Made by a program: the position numbers and the translations under genes. The notes under the pieces were generated by a model. It saw nothing but the letters and a program-made list of their open reading frames with translations, was not told the origin of the DNA and did no database searches. Source: Mytilus californianus (Eukaryota > Mollusca > Bivalvia > Mytilida > Mytilidae). From it: a stretch of DNA of 64,000 nt. Numbering within the stretch: the first letter of the stretch is position 1; each line of letters starts with the position of its first letter. This document shows positions 52,185 to 64,000 of the stretch, one piece after another. The stretch covers positions 86,740,324-86,804,323 of the forward strand of contig NW_026262723.1 in NCBI RefSeq assembly GCF_021869535.1. The letters run 5' to 3'.

Positions 52185-52238
52185 ACAGTCTTATTTACCA
52201 CTGGAGTTAAGCAACAAACAATCAATCAATCATACAGT
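52185..52238 (+). repeat. SINE tail fragment
   Basis: ttaccactggagttaagcaa followed by caatcaatcaatca resembles the 3' tail of the SINE at 33690. Confidence 0.5.
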
Positions 52239-52384
52239 CTTTAATATTAAGAGAGTTGTCTTAACAAAATGTCAAGTTCTAAATTACCTCTGAGTCAAAA
52301 AAGTTGTTAATAAATTTTACCCAAAGACTATAAAAGATCCACCATCAACACCAAAATTTTCAAATAACAAAACATTAAGATATG

Positions 52385-52500
52385 ACAAAAGACAACCACT
52401 ACTGAGGTTCCTCATGGGCAGACTTGGGACAGGCAAATAAACATGTGGCAGAGTTAGATTAGTGTTTTGAGTTCTCAAAACCCCTCCCTATTTAATCCTG
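52385..52500 (+). repeat. Dispersed repeat family B, middle fragment
   Basis: aaaagacaaccactactgag, gacttgggacaggcaaataa, then cccctccctat, corresponding to the middle of the 43025 copy. Confidence 0.55.
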
Positions 52501-52710
52501 ATGCTTATTTAGGAGTTTTCATCCTTTTTCACATTGTATACAATTATATTTAGGAATAAACCAAAATACAAGTTTTGTGACATTCAACAAGTTTTAAAAC
52601 TTTATAGGAAATTGGAAAGGCAATAACATTAAATTTGGACAGGGTTTGAATGGGGATTTGGACAAAGGTCATACAACAGAAAAAAATAGTTGTATGAAGT
52701 GTTCATCAAA

Positions 52711-54103
52711 CAAGAGGCTCTCAAGAGCCTGAATCGCTCACCTGTAATTTTTTGCTTAAATCTTTCATCAATGATGATTTTTGCTTTTCAATATATATTA
52801 ATGAGTGGCTTAAAATGCCATTTACATGTTCTTTGTATCTGTCATATTTTCTTCAAAAATAAAAAAATGCATTTTACCCCTATGTTCCATTTTAGCCATA
52901 GTGGCTCTGTTTCTTGACGTACAAGGAAATAAAATACAAAATTTATACTAGATACTCTGAAGCTCATTCAACCCAAGTTTGGCTGAAATTGATTCAGCAG
53001 TTTCAAAGGAGAAGATTTTTTAAAAGTAAGCAAACTAGATGAACAAATTGTGAAAAATTGTCTTTAAAGGGCAATAACTCCTTAAGGGGTCAATTGACAA
53101 TTTTGGTCATATAAAAACTTATTTGTAGATCTTACTTTGCTGAACATTTTTGCTGTTTATAGTTTATATTTATCTATAATAATATTCAAGATAATAACCG
53201 AAAACTGCAAAATTTCCTTAAAATCATCAATTCAGGGGCAATAACCTACAAATCAGATACCCGATTTGGCTGATAACTTCAGGGCAGGTAGACCTTGATC
53301 TAATGAATACTTTAACTTTCTGTCTGATTTGCTCTAAATGCTTTAGTTTTTGAGATATAAGTCAAAAACTGCATTTTACCCTATGTTCTATTTTTAGCCA
53401 TGGCGGCCATGTTTTCTGAGGAAACAAAAAATAAAACACAAACTTTATTCTAGATAACATAAGAATCATTCAGCTTAAGTTTGGTTTAATTTGGTTCAGT
53501 AGTTTCAGAGGAGAAGATTTTTTAAAGTTAGAAAACATTATAAACAAATTGTGTAAAATTGTCCTTAAAGGGCAAAAACTCCTTAAGGGGTCAATTGACA
53601 ATTTTGGTCATTAAACTTATTGTAGATCATACTTTGCTGAACATTTTTGCTGTTAACAGTTTATCTTTATCTATAATAATATTCAAGATAATAACCAAAA
53701 ACTACAAAATTTCCTTAAAATTACCAATTGAGTGGCAGCAACCCAACAATGGGTTGTTAGATTCATCTAAAAATTTCAGGGGCTGCTAGAACTTGACCTT
53801 ATGAACATTTTTATCCCATGTCAGATTTGCTCTAAATGCTTTAGTTTTTGAGATATAAGCCAAAAACTGCATTTTACCCCTAAGTTCTATTTTTAGCCAT
53901 GGCAACCATGTTTTTTTACGAAACAGAAAATAAAACACAAACTTTATTCTAGATACCCTAAGGATCATTCAGCTTAAGTTTGGTTTGAATTGGTTTAGTA
54001 GTTTCAGAGGAGAAGATGTTTGAAATAGTTTACACCGGACAGACAACGACGGACGCCAAGTGATGGCAAATGCTCACATTTCCTTTGGAAAGGTGAGCTA
54101 AAA
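52711..54103 (+). mobile_element. Element with gctcacct ends and two ~500-bp units
   Basis: Starts with a palindrome aggctctcaagagcct then gaatcgctcacctg. It has two long units (gggcaataactccttaaggg, ttgctgaacatttttgctgt, caagataataaccgaaaact, agccatggcggccatgtttt) and ends gacggacgccaagtgatggc ... aaggtgagcta. The outer gctcacct/aggtgagc are inverted. A non-coding mobile repeat. Confidence 0.75.
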
Positions 54104-54216
54104 AGGAGTGCAGTACAAAGATATGGTTTGGACTTCATTTTATCACATTTACTATGTAACCTAACCTGTTTGGGTCAAGGTCATGTCATATTCTTTGGGA
54201 AAATAGGAGCAATTTA

Positions 54217-54483
54217 GTGATTTATTTAGATCTTTTATTAAATGCTAGGTATCAAAATCATAACTTACCCTTAGACTTGTGTAGTGATTGTAAAAAGTAT
54301 CTATCCAAGCAGGTTATACAAAGTTATGACAGGAATTTGATACAAGGTATAGGCAGACATAGGGACAGTGATAATTTAAACTTGATTTCAGTAGGGTATA
54401 AATTTAATGAGAGCCTTCCAGTTATGTTTTATGGCCTACATCTACATGTATATCTTGATAAAGAGTTTTATTCATTGAAATGA
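54217..54483 (+). CDS. Unrecognised 88-codon ORF
   Basis: It starts MIYLDLLLNARYQNHNLPLD and contains a CSDC pair and a YDRNLIQGIGRHRDSDNLN stretch. The composition is less biased than other frames nearby, so it may be a decayed exon or retroelement piece. There is no ribosome-site logic or splice site to support a gene. Chance frame is the main alternative. Confidence 0.15.
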   Translation: MIYLDLLLNARYQNHNLPLDLCSDCKKYLSKQVIQSYDRNLIQGIGRHRDSDNLNLISVGYKFNESLPVMFYGLHLHVYLDKEFYSLK

Positions 54484-56740
54484 TACTAAGTGTTAAAAGT
54501 TTTCATTAACCTCATTCAAAATGGATTTTTATAAGTACATTTAATCTTCTTAGTCTTTAAAAAGTACACAGGATGTGAATTGTCTGTTTTCTGATTATAG
54601 AACTCTCACAACTTTATTATGTTTATAGACTGAAAAGGAACCTTAACAGAGTATGTATTGACTTTACCAGTTCTTTTCATGAATAAATAAAATTCAATCC
54701 AGCCAAATTTTACAGTATCTGATGAGTCTGCAGTTTAGACTTAATACATGTTACAGATTAGAAACATCATACTTAAACAGACATGATACAAAGAATAGGG
54801 GCAGCCTGTCCACAGGGAAACTGGACATGTGTATATTAATAAATGTCAGCTCTTTATAACTTAAATGGTTAGAGTAAAAGTAAATCTGCTCTGATAACTA
54901 ATACTGATTATAATTTTTAAAATCACAAGAACATCAACTATGGAACCAGGAAGAAGGTGTCAAATTGTAATGATGTGAGAGATTGGCCATCAATGGAAAA
55001 AACATGACAATTGAAATGAATGGCCTATTATACAAAAAGAATTTCTTCTAAAAATGACACCATCAGAAAACATAGTATTTAAGTGTTAATAATTGCATTG
55101 ACTTCCCTTCTTCAACAAATGATATTTTATCCCCCCCCCCCTCCCCAAGGTGTATCTTCTTTTTTTATTTCCAGCACATTTGCCTCATAATAGTTAATCA
55201 CTAAGAGCATTGCCTTCCTAAAGCAAGGAGGCAACAATGTGTTGATACTATTATACCAAAAGTAGTTACCAATGACTGAATATACACATACATAGAGAAA
55301 TAACTTTTTTCAAAGTGTTAATATTTCAATACTTTCTTTTATAAAATACACTTAGACACATAACTCATCAAATGTTAATAAGATAAACCCATATTTTGTG
55401 ATTAATTGTTGCAAACTGTACCATTTAAGCAACTAAAAGACTTTATAGTACACTTCATGTTTTTTCACACAAGAATATTGTAATTTTATCAAAACGCTGA
55501 TTAAACAAAATCAATTGACTTCTTTACAGCAATGAGAAGCAATAATCAATATCACAATTCCGTTATATAATTTGTCTAGTAACAAAGTCTTTATTTATAT
55601 CTTTTGAAAAGTTCAAATTAAATTAAAGTAATCAATGATCAACTTAACAGAAGTGTTTTAGCATTAGTTTCCACCATAATTTTCATCTCTATTTTAGGTA
55701 TTTATTGGAAAAACCAATGTATTTTGAGTTACTTAGATTAAACAAGTTTTGGAAAATATTTCACAACACAGTTCGAAAACATACTCTTTTTCATTACCTC
55801 AAGCTCCGAAAACCAGCAAAAGAGAACCGGTGTCCTATTCAATTATTCCATGCACCATTATTCAGAATAATTTATAGGTATTTTTACTTACAAAATGATA
55901 AATTCCTATTTAATTTGTAAACTGGTGATGAGCATACAAATTTTTGGCAATTTTATCAAATACTGTAGATACGTTTTTATTTGTTTTGTTGATTTCCGGG
56001 GAATAATTGAACAACTAATTTAAGTGCTAAAGACAATAAAAATATCTAAAAGGCTTGTTTGTCAAATTTGAGTTTTTTGACAAAACACAGAAATAAAGTA
56101 TCTATATAAAAAAATGTTTTTCCTCAATCAACAAAATTTTTATCCATGAAAATAAAAAAAAAAAGGGTTGACTTAATCTTGATGGATGATTGAACCAGGA
56201 GTGTTTATTTTTATTTACCTTAAGTGCATACCTTGTGTTTGTTTTTCAGGGTTTTGTTTTCAATGAATGGGTGCCAAAATACACAAATTTCAAACAAATA
56301 GGGCCATAGACTTTTAATCCTAATTCTTAGAGAAGGAGTCAACCAGTCCATAAGTTATTGCATGGAAAAAGTTTCTCCCTATTGCTGACCTCAGAGACAG
56401 GTAGACATGTTTAACATTAGAAGGTTAATAAAATATCTAACTTTAAATAACTGCAAGCATTCTTTGATATGATATTGTTTTGTTTTCCCATTTTTGTACC
56501 TTTTGAAAATTAATATATGTGTCCACAAATCATGATTTAAAATGGGACTTTTTGAAATCTAGAAAACTAGTTTTTATCCCACAACATATCATGCAATTTT
56601 CCAAAGTTAGTTCAAGTAACGAACCTTGTCAATTTTTTTTGGTTATTTGGTTCTTGACTTTTTTTTTACAGACTTGGGAGCAATCTAGATCTTGACCTAA
56701 TGTTGACCTCTAGATGTCTTTCGGTTTTTGTGTCAGATTG
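54484..56740. other. Intergenic, nothing recognised
   Basis: AT-rich. The frame 55705-55920 is Leu/Phe/Tyr-rich and without motifs. No repeat family identified with confidence. Confidence 0.4.
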
Positions 56741-56748
56741 CCATCTCG

Positions 56749-56788
56749 TTGATATATATATATATATATATATATATGCATATATATA
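56749..56788. repeat. TA microsatellite
   Basis: About 16-18 ta dinucleotides with one interruption. It follows a fragment tctagatgtctttcggtttt..ttgccatctcg related to the 34.0-kb duplication. Confidence 0.95.
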
Positions 56789-58152
56789 CCAAACATTACA
56801 CCCAACATTTTCTTTTATTCATAAATATACAAAAAGCACCATACCAATTAACAATTTTCAGTTGTAATTACGTTTCAAAAGCATGGCCACCACAAGCCTT
56901 TATTTCAGGTTTTTTCCACATTAATAACATGCTTAATTCTATTGTAGAAGGAACAAATAAGCCTACACATTGTTTAAACCAGTTGAATTTACTTCAAAAA
57001 AAGAAGTTTTCGTACTTGCAGTTCTGACAGCAGCTTGGTAGTTAAGGGAATAATTCTTTATTGCCTTTTCCACATGACATTTTTCTTTTAAACAAATAAG
57101 AATTTATGAATATATTTATCCTTTGAACAACTGTTCTAACAACAAAATTGAACCTATCAGCAAGCTCCTATTATTTCAAACTAGCTTCCTAGTATCACTG
57201 AATATAAGCCATAAATCTATCTGAGACATATCATTCTCCTAATCAATGTATTGAACACATATTACCACAAGAAATGTTTCCCTTGCTCCACAATACCGAT
57301 AAACATGAATGAGGCTTCGTTAAATAAATGTAAAAATTTGATGGATGTCATTGACTAGTCACTGAGCCAACATAGAATGCTTAATGCAGGCTTAATAACT
57401 TGTAAGATTTGCTAAATTATTAATTAAAAACATTTCTCTTAATCATTGATTAAGTCATTTGTAAGTGGTCATGGAAAAAAATCTATAACATGTACCATAT
57501 TTTGATACTGGCATAAACAATATTGCTGTCTATAGAGGCCAAATGTAGTAAAGATTTCTGGTTTGAAATGTGTTGATAGGAAAATACACTAATGATAGCA
57601 TATGATTTGACCATGTTTAGGAATTGAAATAAGGAATTTCTACCATGAAATAAGATATTCTAAAGTCACAAAAAATTATAATAAACAGGCATGTTTCCAG
57701 AGTGTACATAACATTTTATTTATTCACTGGTACACAAACCATTAATGACATAGAGGTATAAGGACAGAAGAAAACCGAATCTAGACAACAAGACATAAAG
57801 ATACATATATATATAGCCTTAAATGGAGGACAGACAACCTTCCATATGTTCTATTTGCTCTAAATCTCCCAGAGAAATATTTCCCATCAAACGAACTATT
57901 ACTTATAATTGATATCATATAGTCTCAGTATGCAAATCTTATTTAAATAAAAGTGTCAACTTTAAATTTAAATATATCCTCATGAATATTTTTCAAAAAA
58001 ATAATCATGATAATTCTTACATTAAATTATGCAGCTGAAAACAAGTGGTATAAATTGCTAGGGCAGAAAAAACCTATGATACAGTCTTAAAGGCACATGT
58101 TTCTGAGATAACCTTCATCAAGTACACTCTAGACAAAATAATTAGAAAGCCA

Positions 58153-58153
58153 A

Positions 58154-58214
<61 letters not shown>
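58153..58214. repeat. TA microsatellite
   Basis: About 30 ta dinucleotides with one ca interruption. Its frame produces a Tyr-Ile run that should not be read as protein. Confidence 0.97.
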
Positions 58215-58215
<1 letters not shown>

Positions 58216-60881
58216 TTTGAAAATACAATGGGTCTAAATAGAACAGCAGTTGCAGTCTTATGTGTTATCATAATTTATAAAAAATGTACCATTTAAATCC
58301 TGTGTCAGTGCCAAACTATTGTCTATTTGTCAGATGTTACCCTATTTAGGGACTGATAGTCTAGCAGCAATGGTTCTGACCAACAGGACCAAGTACCAGC
58401 AGAAGTGTTAAACTATATATACTACACATTTTACTGAAACAAACTTCATTCGGTACACTGGAGACCAAATGTTTGCAAAGCCATGATTACAAAATGTTTG
58501 ATAGGAGAAAAATCTTAAAGCTCCAATCAGAAAAGCAAAAATTTCCTATTTCAGTACTGCTGGCTTCCATGTTTAAAAGACATATGGAGTCATCAAACAT
58601 AATTAATTCTTAATGGGGGTCACAAAGTATATCATTTAAACAATTCCTGAAAGTGTGATAGTAAGCAGTCCATTACAAGATTCTCAGAATTATTAAACTG
58701 ATGTTTTTTCATATCCCCTCTAAGTAAATTTTTCTAGTTTTAGCAATTATTGACCTTGAGGGTTTGATGAAAGGGTTATCAGACAAAGTAGACAACTGAA
58801 AATAATGATAACAAAAATCCCTGCAGTTTCAGTTTCTGTTTCAGTTTGCGATTTAAAAAAAAAAAATCTTTTTTGATTTGTTTTCTGTCAGTTTTTCTAT
58901 TTACAGTAAAGTTCTGTTACAGTGGAAGTAATATTTGAAGGTTTATATGTCATTATAATCAATAACCATAAATCACACAGATGATCACAACTGTATTTCA
59001 AGGACACTTTGGTACCAATTGGTCCTTCAAACAATTTTTCTTAATTCTTTTATTGTATTTTTCGTCAAATATTCTACTTTTAGTAACAAAGGTGGCAAAG
59101 TTTGAAAGAGCTTGGAGTTATCAACCGTTATCCCCAAAGGGGATAATAAATGCAACATCCCTCAAAGGGGACTATAAATCCAACATCCCTCAATTTTAAA
59201 GTTTGATAGCATTTGGTCCATGACAGTGTTTTATAATTGATATTTTTTCATTATATCTCTATGTGCTATTTTTGGCAATACTGGTCATGTTGTTTAAATG
59301 ACAGTCATTAAGATGAACTTTTTAGCAGGATAACATAAGGGACCAATTAGTTCATTTATTTCTGAGGAGAAGATTTCCGAAATTGTTAGAAATGGATTCC
59401 AGTGTGGGACAACTGACAATTTATGTATCAATAGATGCTGAACAATTAAGAGTTTGTTAAACAAATGAAAAGCACATCATTCCAAATTCAGTAGAACAAA
59501 AATCATAAAACATTTTTTCATTTTTTTCTAGATGTAAACTTATCACACAGATCTATGTAAACCTAACTCAGGCCATCAATAACTTATAAAGCCATGCCAT
59601 AAATGTATCTTCTCTAATTCTTCAGCAAACAATAACTTTTATCTTTTTATTTATTTTTAACAACTCCACCATTATCAAACAGTAAGGTCTTGTTTAACAT
59701 TTGACATTGTAATAAAATGATGTATAACATCAGTAATTTGACATCAGGTACCCAAATATATGCCAATAGCTTCATAAAATACCTTGTACATTACACAGTT
59801 TGCTTGTATTTTGTGGTTAATCGATAGTAAATGCTGATTTACACTTATATAACCTATTAATAAGATATACCCAATCAATGCCTTGGTAATAGCTAAGTTT
59901 GTTCAGGATTGTTCGCATTTTTATAAGATCAATTTGAAAAGCAATACAATCAATGAGAGCCAATAATACCAGGGAATATCACGTCACACACTTTGATTTC
60001 ATCAACATACGTCAATTTCCAATCATGAAATAAAAATACTTCTTGTTTTTGGACATGACGTCTTTGGTGGATCCATATTAAGATACCCGATTTTATGTAT
60101 AGAAAGTGGATTATCCTTATCAAAATTTTTGCATGTAATATCGTTTATCTATAAATATGAGAAAGCAAACCTGAATTTCGTGTTTATTGGATTTAGAAGT
60201 CTTTTGTTTTTTCTACATCTACATCCTCTACGTTTACATCTATTACACATCAATGTCAATGGTATGAAATGAAATTCAAAAAAGCTTCTATACTGTATGC
60301 AAAGTGTGCTAATTCACTATTTGTACAATACTTTTTTTTATTTTGACAGACTTTAAATCAGCTGAAAGAATATTTTCAATTTTTGCTTGTCTTTCTGAAA
60401 AATTGCACCTCAGGTAACCAGATTTTTTTGTATATATATATATATAAAAGTGTTATACAAAACAGAGGACTTAGGGCTTCAAGCACCTCAAATGTCTCAA
60501 TGGTACCTGAAAAAAATTTCCAAAGCTTATTATAAAAAATATATATATTCTGAAAAAATCTTGTTTCTAAAAATTGTGACAGTTTTGAGAAAATAGTTTG
60601 CTTAGTGAGGAATTTTTATAAGTTGTCCAAGCCTGAAAACATGAATTTTCTCAATTTCATACTAAATGCAGAGAAATGGTTTAGTGGGGTTAGTTCAATA
60701 ATTAGAACTCCTTGTTTTGACTGGGTTTAAGCCTAAAATCTTAGGGCAATACCAGCTTTGTTTCACCTAAAGGACAATTAATATAAGTGTAAACTGGTCA
60801 TATGCTGAAGTTAATAGGTCTTGCCAAGGGAGTATAACAAGATAAAGTGCTAGTGTTAAACACAACCCTCCCCCTTTTTTC

Positions 60882-60980
60882 AACAATGAGCAAAAGGAAT
60901 AGTAAGCTTTAAAGGCCCTGACAAGACAAAATGTACAAAAATTCAAACGAGAAAACTAATGGCCTGATTTATGTACAAGA
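60882..60980 (+). repeat. Dispersed repeat family A fragment
   Basis: caacaatgagcaaaaggaat, aaaggccctgacaagac and caaacgagaaaactaatggc match the last third of the 21455 copy. Confidence 0.7.
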
Positions 60981-62404
60981 CTTGTCTCTATACTTTAATT
61001 CACTAAATAACCTGTAAGTGTTGTCATAAATCAATAGGGACTTATTTCCTCTGTTTGTCTCAGATTGAATTATGTCCATCTTGTCAATTCGAATATATAT
61101 ATGTCAACATTACAATTTCATACCCTTTGTATTTTTAACCTTTGTATGAGAAATGAGCATGAACTCACTTAAATTGTCTGGGGGAACTTCAAAATTCCTT
61201 AAACAAGTCTCTTTTCTCAAACCCACCCTGGCTGAAAAATGGTCAATTTCAGTTTATTTTTCAACTTTTATACGACCTTGAGAGATGAACATTGACCAAC
61301 CTTTGTTTCTTTCTCATTCAATTATTACCTTGTAGTTACAGCAATCCATTCATGCTGATTGGAAATAAATGTGACTTGTTGTCTTGCTGGGGAATTATAA
61401 TTGGCAAGCATTTTTTTTTTGCCATGTAATACCTCCTTGTGTTCCTGAACTAACTCTGTATGCATTTAGGATAATAGTTAATACCAACCGACGATACCAT
61501 TAATGTAATGGCCATCAAATGACTCCCACCCCCACCTGATTTTGGCTACTTTTCAAAGTTTTCAAATTTTTAACTCCAAGAACGGCTTTAAGGATGTCAT
61601 ATTTTCTCAACACCACATCTGGACAAAATTTTGAAAGTGTTTATGGACCATGAATTGCAAGATTGAACTCCTGACTGTCAACACAGTTCAGCTGGGGGCA
61701 GTTCTAAAAAAGTATGGAGTTCATGTGATATGGGCTATCAAGGAATGGCACTTGCAATCATGACTACAGGTGGGATTGGGGATGACAGGGTTAAAAACAA
61801 ATAAGTAAAACTACATGCATGTAGCTAATACCAGATAACATTCTGTATAATCCTGGGCCTAGTTTAATACATAATCTTGAAAAGTTCTATACACATGAGG
61901 AACTTATGCAACAGTTGCCAACTACTGAAAAGACAGTTTCTTTATTCATGTGAAAGTACTTAAGAAAAAATACCATCAGAATCCACTAAAAGTAAACTCA
62001 CCATTTGCTGTGACAAAGGATAATATTATAGCAATGCTTATAATAAAATATTCCAATATATTCTTTGTTTTTTTTCTATTAGGTAACAAAATAAATATTC
62101 TTAATTCATAAATGAACATTCCTTAATGGAGATCAGTATAACGAAGGCTTTCAACGGAAGACAAGTAAATCCGGAAAATACTCTTTATATAAAACCACAA
62201 GTAGTTTAACACATGATTCACAGAGCAGATTTCCTGAGTTATGATACATTGAATAAAAGTGCTTAATAAACTTAAAGAGTGTGTAGGTGCTGAATAATCT
62301 TGGAGGTACATAAAGTGATTAAGAAACCCAAATGTAACTTGCACACATGCCTAGATCTGCATAAACAATTATGTAGTGAATTTGTATTCATTTTAGGAAC
62401 AATA

Positions 62405-63405
62405 AAAACAACTAAAATTTAGGTGGCAAAGTAACTTATGAAATAAATATTTCCTTCTATGATATGATAATAAAACAAAAATACTCAAGGTGGCAAAGTG
62501 ACTTAGGGAATAAATATCCAATTTTATGAACAATTTAACAAATGTAATCAAGGTAGCATATATAGTGACTTTTGGAATAAGTATTTCCTTCTATGAACAA
62601 TATTAATACATGTAATACAACTGTAACCAAGGTAGCATAGTGACTTTTGGAATAAGTATTTCCTTCTATGAACAATATTAATACATGTAATACAACTGTA
62701 ACCAAGGTAGCATAGTGACTTTTGGAATAAGTATTTCCTTCTATGAACAATATTAATATATGTAATACAACTGTAACCAATGTAGCATAGTGACTTTTGG
62801 AATAAGTATTTTCTTCTATGAACAATATTAATACATGTAATACAACTGTAACCAAGATAGCATAGTGACTTTTGGAATAAGTATTTCCTTCTATGAACAA
62901 TATTAATATATGTAATACAACTGTAACCAAGGTAGCATAGTGACTTTTGGAATAAGTATTTCCTTCTATGAACAATATCAATACATGTAATACAACTGTA
63001 ACCAAGGTAGCATAGTGACTTTTGGAATAAGTATTTCCTTCTATGAACAATATCAATACATGTAATACAACTGTAACCAAGATAGCATAGTGACTTTTGG
63101 AATAAGTATTTCCTTCTATGAACAATATTAATATATGTAATACAACTGTAACCAAGGTAGCATAGTGACTTTTGGAATAAGTATTTCCTTCTATGAACAA
63201 TATCAATACATGTAATACAACTGTAACCAAGGTAGCATAGTGACTTTTGGAATAAGTATTTCCTTCTATGAACAATATTAATACATGTAATACAACTGTA
63301 ACCAAGGTAGCATAGTGACTTTTGGAATAAGTATTTCCTTCTATGAACAATATCAATACATGTAATACAACTGTAATCAAGGAGGCATAGTGACTTTTGG
63401 AAGTA
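62405..63405. repeat. 75-bp tandem array, 11 regular plus 2 diverged units
   Basis: Units of tgacttttggaataagtatt, tccttctatgaacaatatta and atacatgtaatacaactgta plus accaaggtagcatag. 75 is a multiple of 3 and no stop lies in one minus frame, so the array yields a 281-codon frame made of 25-residue repeats (TVVLHVLILFIEGNTYSKSH...). Diverged units at the low end and near-identical ones in the middle indicate expansion by unequal exchange. Treated as satellite-like DNA, not a gene. Confidence 0.95.
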
Positions 63406-63409
63406 TAAT

Positions 63410-64000
63410 TTCTAACGTTTTGCTAGTATAGGGAGAAATTATTGTATGTATGGTACTAGCGTGTAGTTTTATAAGTTTACGTCACTAGGTATAAGACAGG
63501 TGACTAATTTTATAGCGGGACATTTTTTCCCTGAGACTATCACTTTCTAGCCCGCCGCAGACAGGGCAACATTCAAGTTTCATTCATATTATGAGTATAT
63601 TATGATACATGTATTTATATGTTTTCAAAACAATTAACGTCCGAGTATGTCTCGTGAGACGACTTGTCGCATTGGGTCGAACCCAGGTTTCCAGTTTATC
63701 CAATTATTGGGTTTGTTTGGTTGTTCCTGGCCGGCGAGGTCGTTCATGATCGAGTTATTCATTTATTCAGTTATTCAGTTTACATTCATGTCGACCATAT
63801 AATAGCTCTTGTTCGTATAAGGTTTACATTATTCTAGCTAAGTTGTACCTAATAGTATATATCATGGTTTCGTTATTCAGAGTAATTGTGGTTATTATTT
63901 TTTCATATGTTTATATATATATATTAAGATACATGTATGTAAATAATTAATAAATTCAGTTGTCCACTATGCTTGCTGGGCTATTGGCAACACTATATAT
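63410..64000. other. Unassigned end segment, possibly LTR-like
   Basis: More GC-rich in part (ctggccggcgaggtcgttca) than its surroundings. It has a gtctcgtgagac hairpin near 63649, a catataatag TATA-like motif near 63797 and aataaa near 63948. Such spacing would suit a retroelement LTR or a promoter region, but the window ends before it can be tested. Confidence 0.25.

Larger units (their letters stand above)
56789..62400. other. Intergenic, few recognisable features
   Basis: No gene found. Contents noted: a long TA microsatellite at 58153-58214, a two-copy aaaggggataataaatgcaa-type repeat near 59130-59195, a TA run at 60434, and a family A fragment at 60882-60980. Confidence 0.4.

Noticed and set aside
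58074-58271. Frame with a Tyr-Ile run
   Set aside because: Reads through a TA microsatellite.
62535-63380. 281-codon open frame on the minus strand
   Set aside because: It is the translation of a 75-bp tandem array. No independent coding signal is visible.

Overview
The window is AT-rich animal DNA. Its repeat content (long introns, Helitron-like elements of the bivalve 'pearl' type with internal tandem repeats, tRNA-derived SINEs, many foldback elements) suggests a bivalve mollusc, most likely a mussel of the Mytilus type. The species call is an inference from the repeat families.

The window is dominated by one protein-coding gene on the minus strand, spread over about 47 kb from roughly 50420 down to 3499. 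It encodes an R7-family regulator of G-protein signalling (DEP, DHEX, GGL and RGS domains) that most resembles the RGS9/RGS11/EAT-16 branch. Fifteen coding exons could be read by eye. All junctions are GT-AG, all phases agree, and the chain adds up to 1668 bases, or 555 residues plus a stop. The last 15-codon exon is tentative. There are two tandem-duplicated first exons (1a at 50253-50420, 1b at 48953-49120), each 168 bases with the same splice phase. They look like mutually exclusive alternative starts. A third, truncated copy lies in a 44-bp perfect inverted repeat at 47908-48109.

Almost everything else is intron or flank filled with repeats. From low to high coordinates: a pearl/Helitron-like element (1.5-2.75 kb); two SINE-like pieces (4.1 and 33.7 kb); a tandem element near 6.1-7.45 kb carrying a TA-flanked MITE; a decayed DIRS/Ngaro-type retrotransposon (9.7-12.4 kb); an 8 x 50-bp array (14.48-14.88 kb); a 49-bp hairpin minisatellite (20.6-22.06 kb); a 19-copy ~130-bp array carrying a Harbinger-like insertion (22.4-26.3 kb); paired small hairpin MITEs (26.76-26.95 kb); a 36-bp minisatellite (32.6-33.0 kb); a ~400-bp tandem duplication (34.0-34.8 kb); a three-level nest of elements beside the DEP exon (37.1-39.9 kb); a ~133-bp array element with matching ends (44.47-46.75 kb); and, upstream of the gene, further Helitron-like elements (51.3-54.1 kb) and a 75-bp array (62.4-63.4 kb) that creates a spurious 281-codon ORF.

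I saw no tRNA, rRNA, CRISPR or bacterial-type operon. Short ORFs not listed are treated as chance or repeat-derived.
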